NCBI RefSeq assembly: GCF_000621545.1
Contig: NZ_JHYA01000002.1
Span: forward strand, 124,001 to 188,000
DNA: 64,000 bases
Origin: Anaerovibrio lipolyticus LB2005
Lineage (GTDB): Bacteria; Bacillota; Negativicutes; Selenomonadales; Selenomonadaceae
Reading direction: 5' to 3'
Shown: positions 18,098 to 26,177 of the stretch, one piece after another
Layout: each line of letters begins with the position of its first letter
How positions within the stretch are numbered: position 1 is the stretch's first letter
The notes under the pieces: model-generated
Seen by the model: the letters and a program-made list of their open reading frames with translations, nothing else
What the model was told of the DNA's origin: nothing
Databases searched by the model: none
Made by a program: the position numbers and the translations under genes

Positions 18098-18255
18098 AAC
18101 GTAATGCAAATACCTATAATGTTGGTATACCGTTGTGCTTCGATATGGCAGTGTATAAAAGTGGCTAAAATTTGCCATTTGTGTTATACTATCTATCTGT
18201 GAAATATACCTTGGGTACTGTCCCCAAGAAAATGTAATAAAAGGAGTTTTCAGTA

Positions 18256-18987
18256 ATGTCAGGACATTCTAAATGGGCTAATATTAAGAGAAAGAAAGGT
18301 GCCAACGATGCTATCCGCGGTAAGATTACCACTAAAATAGGCCGTGAGATTACCATAGCGGTTCGTATGGGTGGTTCCGATCCAACAGGTAATATGCGTC
18401 TTAAGCTGGCACTGAGCAAGGCTAAGGCCAATAATATTCCTAAGGATAACATCAACCGTGCAATTCAGAAGGGACTGGGCGCATCTGATGGCAGCAACTA
18501 TGAGGAGATGACCTACGAGGGTTATGGCCCTGGCGGTACTGCAATCATGCTGGATATCCTCACCGATAACCGCAACCGTACTGCAGCAGATGTGCGTCAT
18601 ATTTTCTCCAAGTATGGCGGTTCTTTGGGCGCTAATGGCTGTGTATCCTGGATGTTCAACAAGAAGGCTGTTTTCGTAGTGGAAAAGGAAGCCTTTGACG
18701 ATGAGGATGCTCTCATGGAGCTGGTTCTTGAAGCTGGTGCGGATGATTTTGTGGCTGAAGATGATGCTTTTGAAATCACTGGCGAGCCTGATGCTTTTGA
18801 TGATATTCTTCAGGCGTTGACTGACAAGGGAATTGAAACTGCTTCTGCAGAAATTACAATGGTACCTGATAACACCGTTAAGGTTGAGGGTGAGAACGTT
18901 GTAAATATGCAGAAAATGCTGGATGCTTTCGATGACAATGATGATGTACAGGAAGTATATGGCAACTACGAAATGGACGAAGAATAA
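18256..18987 (+). CDS. yebC: YebC/PmpR-TACO1 family protein
   Basis: This family is annotated as a transcriptional regulator but is also linked to translation of proline-rich stretches; the sequence does not decide. The start M-S-G-H-S-K-W-A-N-I-K is the family signature, and the acidic domain 2-3 region (E-A-G-A-D-D-F) follows. At 243 aa it is the normal length. AAGGAG at 18241-18246 sets the ATG. A terminator separates it from ruvC, although yebC-ruvC order is a conserved arrangement. Confidence 0.95.
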   Translation: MSGHSKWANIKRKKGANDAIRGKITTKIGREITIAVRMGGSDPTGNMRLKLALSKAKANNIPKDNINRAIQKGLGASDGSNYEEMTYEGYGPGGTAIMLDILTDNRNRTAADVRHIFSKYGGSLGANGCVSWMFNKKAVFVVEKEAFDDEDALMELVLEAGADDFVAEDDAFEITGEPDAFDDILQALTDKGIETASAEITMVPDNTVKVEGENVVNMQKMLDAFDDNDDVQEVYGNYEMDEE

Positions 18988-18994
18988 AAATATG

Positions 18995-19020
18995 GCGGCC
19001 TGCGGGCCGCTTATTTTTTA
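18995..19020 (+). terminator. Terminator after yebC
   Basis: GCGGCC at 18995-19000 and GGCCGC at 19005-19010 form a compact GC stem with a four-base loop, followed by TTATTTTTT. Confidence 0.9.
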
Positions 19021-19046
19021 CATATTATTAAGGGGAGAAAAATAAA

Positions 19047-19541
19047 ATGCTTGCATTGGGTATTGACCCAGGAACGGCAATTTGTGGCTATGGCTTTGTG
19101 GAATCCAACGGCAGTCGCCTTATCGCCCATGAATATGGTGCCATAACCACCAGTGCCAAGGCCAGACCTGAGGACAGACTGGCAAAGATATATGATGAGC
19201 TGGATATGCTGATAAAAAAATACAAGCCAGATGTCATGGGGGTGGAACAGTTATTTTTTAATCGCAATGTCACTACGGCTATTCCAGTAGGACAGGCCAG
19301 GGGGGTAGTGCTTTTGGCGGCTGCCAAGAATGGCTTGGAGCTGGTGGAGCGTACACCGCTTCAGGTAAAACAGTCTGTAACGGGATATGGTAAGGCCACC
19401 AAGGAACAGGTTATCTATATGGTAACCAAGCTACTGAATCTTCCCGAGCCACCAAAACCGGATGATGTGGCAGATGCCTTGGCGGTTGCCATTTGTACCT
19501 CCCATGTTTTAAATAGCTTTACTTATAGAAATAAAATTTAG
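19047..19541 (+). CDS. ruvC: Holliday junction resolvase RuvC
   Basis: RuvC nicks Holliday junctions symmetrically at the end of recombination. The first catalytic Asp is in G-I-D-P-G-T-A near residue 7, the Glu in G-V-E-Q-L-F near residue 67, and the last acidic pair in [10 protein letters not shown]. At 164 aa the length is right. The gene follows yebC as in many bacteria. ruvA and ruvB, often next in line, are not here; an intergenic promoter and lysC come instead. Confidence 0.97.
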   Translation: MLALGIDPGTAICGYGFVESNGSRLIAHEYGAITTSAKARPEDRLAKIYDELDMLIKKYKPDVMGVEQLFFNRNVTTAIPVGQARGVVLLAAAKNGLELVERTPLQVKQSVTGYGKATKEQVIYMVTKLLNLPEPPKPDDVADALAVAICTSHVLNSFTYRNKI

Positions 19542-19608
19542 GTTTACATAGAATAGTGGATTGTACATAAAAAAATACAAAGTATACACTTTTTATTGGG
19601 GATTTCTG

Positions 19609-19637
19609 TAGACTGGAACACATAAATATATTATAAT
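19609..19637 (+). promoter_or_regulatory. Sigma-70-type promoter upstream of lysC
   Basis: TAGACT at 19609-19614 and TATAAT at 19632-19637 are 17 bases apart, leaving a leader of about 100 bases before lysC. The leader shows no obvious lysine-riboswitch features. Confidence 0.55.
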
Positions 19638-19747
19638 ACTTGTTGTTTGAGTGTATTAATGAGAATTTACAAAACAAATGTCTACTTAGTGCGGATTTTG
19701 CTAATTCCGTTACTTACGATGTTTGCTTTGAATCATAGGAGGTAAAT

Positions 19748-20977
19748 ATGGCTCTTATTGTTAAGAAGTTTGGCGGCTCATCAGTGGGAACCACTGAAAA
19801 AATCCTTAATGTGGCCAAGAGAATTATCGCCGAAAAACAGCCGGGTGATCAGATTGTTATGGTAGTTTCTGCAATGGGCGATACTACAGATGAGTTGATT
19901 GAACTGGCAAAACAGATTAATCCAAATCCATATCAGTATACCCGTGAAATGGATATGCTGCTGACCACTGGTGAACAGGTTTCTATATCCCTTCTTACCA
20001 TGGCATTCCGCACATTGGGACAGAAGGCTATTTCCCTTACGGGTCAGATGGTTGGTATGAAAACAAATTCCGTTCATACCAAGGGCAAGATTCTTGATAT
20101 TAAGCCTGCCAGAGTAAAGAAAGAGCTGGATAAGGGCAATATTGTTGTCGTTGCCGGCTTCCAGGGGGTTGATGAGCATGGAGACCCTGTAACCTTGGGA
20201 CGTGGCGGCTCTGATACCTCTGCTGTGGCTTTGGCTGGTGCCCTGAAGGCAGATTCCTGTGAAATATATACTGATGTTGATGGTATTTACTCAGCTGATC
20301 CCCGTCTTATTCCTGATGCCAGAAAAATGCAGGAAATTACTTATGACGAGATGTTGGAAATGGCCCGTTTAGGAGCTGGCGTTATGCAGCCACGCTCTGT
20401 GGAAATGGGTAAATACTTTAATATTCCAATTCATGTTCGTTCAACCTTTACAAATACACCAGGCACAATGATTAGGGAGGCATATACAATGGAAGAGAAG
20501 GATTTCTTGATTCGTGGCGTAGCTCATGATAAAAACGTAGCAAAAATTGCAGTTCTTGGCGTTCCTAATAATCCAGGTATCGCAAAGGAAATTTTCTCTG
20601 CTCTGGCAGACAAAAATATAGCAGTAGACATGATTGTTCAGAGTATCAGAAACATTGAGAAAAATGTTACTGATATGGTATTTACCACCACTCTTGATGA
20701 TCTTCCAGAGACCAAAAAGACTGTGGATGCTGTAGCAGAAAAGCTCCATGCAGTTGCTGTTCTCATTGAGGAGGATGTGGCAAAGGTATCTATTGTTGGT
20801 GCCGGAATGCTGGGTAACCCAGGTATTGCTGCAAGAATGTTTGGCGCACTGGCTGATGCCAATGTTAACATTGATGCCATAAGTACCTCTGAAATCAGCA
20901 TTAGCTGCCTTATTAAGGGGTCCGAGCTGAGCGAAGCAGCCAATGCAATTCACAAGGAATTTTTTCCTGAGAAGTAA
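19748..20977 (+). CDS. lysC: Aspartate kinase
   Basis: This enzyme phosphorylates aspartate, the first step to lysine, threonine and methionine, and is normally feedback-inhibited by end products through its ACT domains. The kinase motif K-F-G-G-S-S-V-G-T is at residues 7-15. Residues 1-240 are the amino acid kinase fold and 265-409 hold two ACT units. At 409 aa this is the LysC class without a fused dehydrogenase. AGGAGG directly upstream supports the ATG. It stands alone between a promoter and a terminator. Confidence 0.96.
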   Translation: MALIVKKFGGSSVGTTEKILNVAKRIIAEKQPGDQIVMVVSAMGDTTDELIELAKQINPNPYQYTREMDMLLTTGEQVSISLLTMAFRTLGQKAISLTGQMVGMKTNSVHTKGKILDIKPARVKKELDKGNIVVVAGFQGVDEHGDPVTLGRGGSDTSAVALAGALKADSCEIYTDVDGIYSADPRLIPDARKMQEITYDEMLEMARLGAGVMQPRSVEMGKYFNIPIHVRSTFTNTPGTMIREAYTMEEKDFLIRGVAHDKNVAKIAVLGVPNNPGIAKEIFSALADKNIAVDMIVQSIRNIEKNVTDMVFTTTLDDLPETKKTVDAVAEKLHAVAVLIEEDVAKVSIVGAGMLGNPGIAARMFGALADANVNIDAISTSEISISCLIKGSELSEAANAIHKEFFPEK

Positions 20978-21003
20978 ATAAAATACGATTTTGAATTTAA
21001 GAA

Positions 21004-21040
21004 GGGAGGATGTCTGTTATATGGACATTCTCCTATTTTT
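21004..21040 (+). terminator. Terminator after lysC
   Basis: GGGAGGATGTC at 21004-21014 pairs with GACATTCTCC at 21024-21033 (one mismatch), followed by TATTTTT. Confidence 0.8.
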
Positions 21041-21202
21041 GCGGGTCGAATGGCATATATATAAAATGATACATATTACGTATAAAAATGTTTAATAGGT
21101 AATATATATTATTTTAAATATAATAAAGGAAAATTCGCATAAAAGTGGTATAATGATTTAAAAGAGTAATAATATTTTTTATTTTAAGGAGGTTGATAAT
21201 GT

Positions 21203-22444
21203 ATGAGTTCACAGGTTGCTTCACATCGAGTTGGTAAAAAGCTGGTAGACGTTATTTTTGGCGCGAGTGGTGCCTGCAACGAAGCTATTAAGGTTCATGG
21301 TGCTGAAAAGGTTACTAATGCCACTGTTGGTTCTATAATAGGTGAGGATGGCAAGCTGGCCTGTCTTCCTACTATGGAAAAGGCTTTTAGAGGATTGAAG
21401 ATTTCTGATGTAGCTGCTTATGCTCCACCTGCTGGTCTTCCAGCATATCTGGATGCTGTTATCGGCCTGACCTTCGCCGATAATAAGCCTGAGGGCCATA
21501 TTGCCGCGTGTGCTACTTCTGGTGGAACAGGAGCACTGCATATGGCTATCCAGAATTATTCTGAAATCGGTGATCAGGTGTTGACATCTGACTGGTTCTG
21601 GGGGACCTACAATCCTCTTTGTCAGGAGGCTGGTCGTACTTTGGCTACCTACCAGCTATTCGATGAAAATCAGAATTATAATGTTAAGGCTTTGGAAGCT
21701 AAGGTGGAGGAGCTCTTTGCAAAGCAGGATTCCTTGCTGCTGATTATCAATACTCCTGCCCACAACCCAACTGGCTATAGCCTCACTGATGAGGAGTGGA
21801 CCAAGGTTATTGATATGTCCAAGGCATGGGCTGCCAAGGGCAAGAAGGTTAATCTGATGGTGGATATCGCCTATATCGATTATGCCGGGGAGAAGAATGA
21901 AACCCGTCGTTTTATGAAGCAGTTCAGCAATCTTCCGGAAAACATCTTTGTAATGTTTGCCTTCTCCATGTCTAAGGGCTATACCATGTATGGTCAGCGT
22001 ACTGGTGCTCTTATTGGACTTTCTTCAAGTGCAGAGCTTATTGAGGAATTTAAGAACGTTACCAAGTTTACTGGTCGTGCTACTTGGTCCAATATTAACC
22101 GTGGTGCCCAGACCCTGCTCACCACCATTCAGCAGGATAGTGCAATGCTGGCCCAGTTTGAAAAAGAGCGTGATGAGCTTTACAGTGTAATTCGCGACAG
22201 AGCTGCCATCTTTATGAAGGAAGCCGAGGAATGCGGGTTAAAGGCTCTTCCTTATAAGGCTGGCTTCTTTATCTCTGTTCCTGCCAAGGATTCTGCTGCT
22301 GTGTGCGAGAAAATGCATGAGGATTTGATTTTTGCTGTTCCATTGAAGAAGGGCGTTCGTATAGCTGTTTGCTCCATTCCAAAAGCAAAAATGTACGGAA
22401 TGGCTGCAAAGGTGCTGAAAGCGTTAAAGGCTGTTGAGGGATAA
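21203..22444 (+). CDS. Class I/II aminotransferase (aromatic/aspartate type)
   Basis: This is a PLP-dependent fold-type I transaminase. The PLP lysine is in S-M-S-K-G-Y-T. The N-P-T-G motif appears in A-H-N-P-T-G-Y, and R-T-G-A-L-I-G supplies the phosphate-binding Arg. The N-terminal sequence F-G-A-S-G-A-C-N-E and the S-D-W-F-W-G-T-Y stretch resemble aromatic-amino-acid transaminases of Firmicutes; the true amino donor cannot be set from sequence. AGGAGG at 21187-21192 lies ten bases before ATG 21203 (413 aa), and a TATAAT is at 21149-21154. The gene is a single unit ended by a terminator. Confidence 0.88.
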   Translation: MSSQVASHRVGKKLVDVIFGASGACNEAIKVHGAEKVTNATVGSIIGEDGKLACLPTMEKAFRGLKISDVAAYAPPAGLPAYLDAVIGLTFADNKPEGHIAACATSGGTGALHMAIQNYSEIGDQVLTSDWFWGTYNPLCQEAGRTLATYQLFDENQNYNVKALEAKVEELFAKQDSLLLIINTPAHNPTGYSLTDEEWTKVIDMSKAWAAKGKKVNLMVDIAYIDYAGEKNETRRFMKQFSNLPENIFVMFAFSMSKGYTMYGQRTGALIGLSSSAELIEEFKNVTKFTGRATWSNINRGAQTLLTTIQQDSAMLAQFEKERDELYSVIRDRAAIFMKEAEECGLKALPYKAGFFISVPAKDSAAVCEKMHEDLIFAVPLKKGVRIAVCSIPKAKMYGMAAKVLKALKAVEG

Positions 22445-22478
22445 TCATAGTAACATAATCTATGTTTATGACACTTAT

Positions 22479-22512
22479 AAAGAGGAGATATTATGGGGTA
22501 TCTCCTCTTTTA
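22479..22512 (+). terminator. Terminator after the aminotransferase gene
   Basis: AAAGAGGAGATA (22479-22490) pairs perfectly with TATCTCCTCTTT (22499-22510) across an eight-base loop. Confidence 0.88.
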
Positions 22513-22578
22513 CTATGAAATCATAGTGAATCAAATCCGAAGGATGCAGATGAGCTTTAGATTTCGTGTAAGGGCGTA

Positions 22579-22599
22579 GTGCAAAATATCATTTTGCAC
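22579..22599. promoter_or_regulatory. Perfect inverted repeat upstream of the phosphate-uptake genes
   Basis: GTGCAAAAT (22579-22587) and ATTTTGCAC (22591-22599) are exact complements with a three-base centre. It lies about 90 bases before the DUF47 gene, in a 242-base gap with no gene. It could be an operator or a short RNA hairpin; it has no T-run, so it is not a normal terminator. Confidence 0.4.
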
Positions 22600-22686
22600 G
22601 GAGTTTACTATGGGGAAAATTTATTGTTAAAAGGCTCTGTTATGTGTTATAGTTATAGTAGATTGGGATTGGTTAGGGAGGTTACT

Positions 22687-23316
22687 ATGTTTAATTTCAA
22701 CAGAAAAGGTGATTCTGAATTTTATGATCTTTTCCTGGAAAGTGCGCAATTTTTCTATCAGGGCTCGCTTTTGATGGATGAGGTTATGGTGGATCACCGT
22801 AAAGCTGATATAAAGGTTAAGGAGATAAATGATATTGAGCATAAGGCGGACAGAGTCAATGATCGGATAATTGACAAGCTGAATCAGACCTTTATTACTC
22901 CTATTGATCGTGAGGATATTTATGCTATTGCCAATGGCCTTGATGATGGAGTAGACCTGTTGCAGGGCATTCTTCAGCGTATTGTTATCTATCATACTGG
23001 TGAGGCCCGGGAGGGCGCTATAAGATTGACAAAGCTCCTTATTGAATGTACCCAGAAAATTATAAGGGTGCTTGAGCTGCTGCCGGAAATCAGCAAGAAT
23101 CAGGACGAGCTTCTCAGCCTGACCAGTGAAGTCAGCAAGCTCGAAAGTGAGGGCGACCATATATTTAGAAGTGAGCTGGCGTATCTTTTTGCCCAGGTAA
23201 AGGATCCTATTGAGCTTATCAAGTGGAAGGATTTGCTTGAGGATTTGGAGGATACCCTTGATCACTGCGAGAAAATGGCAGATTTGCTAAGAGGCGTGGT
23301 AATGAAGTATGCTTGA
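22687..23316 (+). CDS. DUF47 (PhoU-like) phosphate transport accessory protein
   Basis: This all-helical protein of 209 aa belongs to the DUF47/TIGR00153 family, distant relatives of PhoU that pair with Pit transporters and are thought to modulate them. The family's metal-binding E-x-x-x-D type motifs are visible, for example in I-N-D-I-E-H-K-A-D and in E-S-E-G-D-H-I. ATG 22687 has GGGAGG at 22676-22681. The gene overlaps the transporter gene by eight bases, which shows tight coupling. The protein has no signal peptide and should be cytoplasmic. Confidence 0.92.
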   Translation: MFNFNRKGDSEFYDLFLESAQFFYQGSLLMDEVMVDHRKADIKVKEINDIEHKADRVNDRIIDKLNQTFITPIDREDIYAIANGLDDGVDLLQGILQRIVIYHTGEAREGAIRLTKLLIECTQKIIRVLELLPEISKNQDELLSLTSEVSKLESEGDHIFRSELAYLFAQVKDPIELIKWKDLLEDLEDTLDHCEKMADLLRGVVMKYA

Positions 23317-24304
23317 TTTACATCCTTTTATCATTATAGTTATAGTATTGGCCCTGGCATTTGACTTTATAAACGGTTTCCACGATACGGCAAATGCTAT
23401 AGCCACATCTGTGTCCACCAGGGCTATTTCACCAAGTCGTGCTATTATGATGGCTGCAGTGTTGAATTTCTTTGGCGCTATGGTCAGCACTGGTGTAGCC
23501 AAGACCATTGGTGGCGACATTGTTGTGGGGCATATTGACCAGCCTATTATAATAGCCTCTCTGACAGGTGCTATTATATGGAATCTGCTGACCTGGAAGA
23601 TTGGCCTTCCAAGCAGCTCATCCCATGCGTTGGTAGGTGGACTTATTGGCGGTGTCCTCATGTCTGATATGGGCATGGAGGGACTTAATTTTACTGGCAT
23701 CGGAAAAATAGTTATTGCATTAGTGACATCTCCATTGGTGGGTATGGTGGTTGGTTATATCATCATGAATCTGATGTTCCGGTTTTTCCAGAATTCCAGC
23801 CCGTCAAAGGTTAATCATCGGTTTAAGAAAATGCAGATTGTTACTGCGGCTACCATGGCTTTTTCCCATGGCTCCAATGATGCCCAGAAATCAATGGGTA
23901 TTATCACGTTGGCTCTGGTTTCCGGTGGTGTACTGCAGGAGTTTGAGGTTCCTCTCATTGTAAAGGTACTTTGTGCCACCGCCATGGCTGTGGGCACATC
24001 CGTAGGCGGCTGGAGCATAATTAAAACTGTAGGTGGTAAGATTATTAAGCTGGAGCCTATAAACGGCTTTGCGGCAGATTTGAATTCATCTATCACCATT
24101 TTTACGGCTACGTTGCTTCATTTACCTGTAAGTACAACCCACGTTGTATCAGGCTCTATTATGGGTGTGGGGGCGGCCAAGAGAATTAAAGCTGTCCGTT
24201 GGGGGGTAGCTCAGCAGATGGTGATGGCTTGGGTGCTTACTATCCCGTGTACAGCTGCCATGGGAGCCATTTGCTATGGCCTGTTGATGGTCCTTTTTGA
24301 ATGA
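23309..24304 (+). CDS. pit: Inorganic phosphate transporter, PiT family
   Basis: This low-affinity phosphate (or metal-phosphate) symporter has about ten membrane segments in two inverted halves. The signature G-F-H-D-T-A-N-A-I-A is near residue 22 and its second copy G-S-N-D-A-Q-K-S near residue 191, as expected of the duplicated PD001131 motif. At 331 aa it is typical. The start overlaps the end of the DUF47 gene, and a terminator follows. The pair forms a phosphate uptake operon. Confidence 0.96.
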   Translation: MLDLHPFIIIVIVLALAFDFINGFHDTANAIATSVSTRAISPSRAIMMAAVLNFFGAMVSTGVAKTIGGDIVVGHIDQPIIIASLTGAIIWNLLTWKIGLPSSSSHALVGGLIGGVLMSDMGMEGLNFTGIGKIVIALVTSPLVGMVVGYIIMNLMFRFFQNSSPSKVNHRFKKMQIVTAATMAFSHGSNDAQKSMGIITLALVSGGVLQEFEVPLIVKVLCATAMAVGTSVGGWSIIKTVGGKIIKLEPINGFAADLNSSITIFTATLLHLPVSTTHVVSGSIMGVGAAKRIKAVRWGVAQQMVMAWVLTIPCTAAMGAICYGLLMVLFE

Positions 24305-24327
24305 TGTCAGCATGAGAATAAAGATGT

Positions 24328-24358
24328 AAAGTGACTGTCGCAAGCGGTCACTTTTCTT
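24328..24358 (+). terminator. Terminator after the pit gene
   Basis: AAAGTGACTG (24328-24337) pairs with CGGTCACTTTT (24344-24354), followed by CTTG; the tail is short. Confidence 0.75.
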
Positions 24359-24388
24359 GTATATATAGACTAAAGGATGGTGGGGGTT

Positions 24389-25381
24389 ATGTTTAAGGAA
24401 GTATTGGAGGAAGCAAAGGAATGGGCAAAAATTTTGCATTGTTCCTACGTTTCTGATTTAAATTCAATAATTGATAACGGTGGTATCAGCGATTTGATTC
24501 GCGTATCAGAGGCACTGCATGAAAAGAAAATTGCCAATATTGCAGACCGTATTACCGGAGACTTAAAAAACAATCGGCTTATTTTAATAGCTGGACCATC
24601 ATCTTCGGGAAAAACTTCCTTTGCCCAACGGCTGAGAGTTCAGCTCAGAGTAATGGGCCTGGAGCCAGTGTCCCTTTCCATTGACAATTATTTTGTCAAT
24701 AGGGAGGATACCCCTAAGCTGCCAGATGGGTCCTACGATTTTGAGTCCATAGATGCTGTGGATATAAAGCTCTTTAATAAACAGCTTACTTCTCTTATGG
24801 AGGGAGAGAAGGTAATTATTCCAACCTTTAATTTCAAAAAAGGTATAAGGGAAATGAACTCGGCTAATGTAAGGCAAATAGCATTGAACCAGCCTATTAT
24901 CATAGAGGGAATACATGGACTTAATGAAAAGCTTACCAGTTCCATTCCTCGTGATCACAAGTTTAAAATTTATGTCAGCGCACTAAATCAGCTGAATATG
25001 GATGAAAATACCAGAATTTCCACATCCAGAGTACGCCTTTTGCGTCGCATAGTCCGTGATTTCCGCACACGGGGGCGCAGTGCTGACAATACCATTGAAT
25101 TGTGGCCGGGTGTTAGGTCCGGGGAGGAGAAATATATTTTTCCTTATCAGGATGATGCGGATGTAATGTTTAATTCTGCTCTGATTTATGAGCTGGGAGC
25201 TTTGAAGCATTATGTTATGTATATGCTGGCAGAAATTTCTCCGGAGGAAAAATCCTACGAGAAGGCTCAGGAGCTTTTGGCGTTTTGCCGTAATTTCAAA
25301 TCAATATATGACCAGCGGGATATTCCATGTAACTCTCTTATAAGGGAATTTATAGGCGGTTCCTGTTTTGATGTAAGTTAA
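24389..25381 (+). CDS. Uridine kinase-like P-loop nucleoside kinase, short form
   Basis: This kinase of the phosphoribulokinase/uridine kinase family has Walker A G-P-S-S-S-G-K-T near residue 70, followed by S-I-D-N-Y-F with the catalytic-type Asp. Many Firmicute homologues are about 550 aa, with a TGS/ThrRS-like N-terminal half. Here only about 60 residues precede the kinase, and they resemble the end of that half (V-S-E-A-L-H-E-K-K-I). This is a short version rather than a visible frameshift. Start 24389 lies just after a purine-rich AAGGATGGTGGGGG; ATG 24377 is the alternative. Substrate is unknown. Confidence 0.8.
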   Translation: MFKEVLEEAKEWAKILHCSYVSDLNSIIDNGGISDLIRVSEALHEKKIANIADRITGDLKNNRLILIAGPSSSGKTSFAQRLRVQLRVMGLEPVSLSIDNYFVNREDTPKLPDGSYDFESIDAVDIKLFNKQLTSLMEGEKVIIPTFNFKKGIREMNSANVRQIALNQPIIIEGIHGLNEKLTSSIPRDHKFKIYVSALNQLNMDENTRISTSRVRLLRRIVRDFRTRGRSADNTIELWPGVRSGEEKYIFPYQDDADVMFNSALIYELGALKHYVMYMLAEISPEEKSYEKAQELLAFCRNFKSIYDQRDIPCNSLIREFIGGSCFDVS

Positions 25382-25414
25382 TGTATCCAGTTTTTAGCTT
25401 TTAATTTTTATTTA

Positions 25415-25443
25415 AGGACTTATTGCTGTCTGCGTGGTATAAT
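25415..25443 (+). promoter_or_regulatory. Extended -10 promoter before the secreted repeat protein
   Basis: TATAAT at 25438-25443 is preceded directly by TGG, an extended -10. The -35 region (AGGACT at 25415-25420) is weak. The start codon is 30 bases downstream. Confidence 0.5.
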
Positions 25444-25472
25444 ATAAAGAAAGGCGTAGAGGGGTGACTCCT

Positions 25473-26108
25473 ATGGTAAAGCTGAATCGTAATTATGGTG
25501 TTAAGTTTTTATCTGGATTATTGCTCGTAAGTTCTTTGGTATTTACATCAGGTTTTTGTCAGCAGGCTGAGGCCTCTGCGAACAGTAAGGGTGTTCATGC
25601 AGAAAAGCCTCAGACCAGGGTGCTTTATCAGGTGCCACGGCGTTGGGCTGACAGAAATGAGCTGGCTGCCACTATAGCTAACCACTATGGTGTGCCTTAT
25701 GGTGCTGTGATGAAATACTGCAATGAGAACGGATGCCTTGAGGATGCCTGTCGTATTGCTTTTATGGCTAAGCTGACGGATAAGTCCTTTGACAGCGTTG
25801 CTGATTTGAAAAAGAATGATAATACATGGATTGATGTATCTGAAGCTCTGGGTATTTCTGATGATTTGGTGAGGGTATATCGTAATAATGCCCTTATTGA
25901 CAGAATAAATCAAAGATATGGTATTGATAGGGCTTCGGTGGCTGCACTCATTGAGCAGCAGTATAAAATTATGGATATAGTCAAGGCAAGTCGTTTGGCC
26001 AAGGAATCGGGTATTGATGTGATGGCTGTTATGGGCCATAAGACCATAAACAATACTTGGACAGATGTGGCAAAACAGCTTATAGGCTGTGAGCTTGAGG
26101 GCCTTTGA
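25473..26108 (+). CDS. Secreted protein of unknown function with two tandem 65-residue repeats
   Basis: I do not recognise a named family. Residues 1-34 are a Sec signal peptide with Q-A-E-A-S-A as the likely cleavage region. The mature part carries two equal-length repeats, about residues 64-128 and 141-205. Both have Y-G-V/I near position 9, an Asp and Ala-rich centre, and the ending N-T-W-x-D-V followed by a helix. Single Cys pairs occur in the first repeat only. GAGGGG at 25459-25464 supports ATG 25473 (211 aa). The ending recalls helical repeats ending W-x-x-(I/V) then L-G in other anaerobe exoproteins, but I cannot name it. It is transcribed alone and ended by a terminator. Confidence 0.75.
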   Translation: MVKLNRNYGVKFLSGLLLVSSLVFTSGFCQQAEASANSKGVHAEKPQTRVLYQVPRRWADRNELAATIANHYGVPYGAVMKYCNENGCLEDACRIAFMAKLTDKSFDSVADLKKNDNTWIDVSEALGISDDLVRVYRNNALIDRINQRYGIDRASVAALIEQQYKIMDIVKASRLAKESGIDVMAVMGHKTINNTWTDVAKQLIGCELEGL

Positions 26109-26129
26109 TATTAGTTTTGTACATATATT

Positions 26130-26166
26130 GGGAGTCTGTGTATGGTCACAGATTCCCATTTATTTT
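26130..26166 (+). terminator. Terminator after the secreted repeat protein
   Basis: GGGAGTCTGTG (26130-26140) pairs with CACAGATTCCC (26147-26157), followed by ATTTATTTT. It covers an ATG at 26142 that would otherwise be read as the start of the next gene. Confidence 0.82.
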
Positions 26167-26177
26167 GGAGGTTTGTT

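Noticed and set aside
26142-26177. ATG at 26142 as the start of the HlyD gene
   Set aside because: It falls inside the terminator hairpin, while a well-placed ribosome site precedes TTG 26178.
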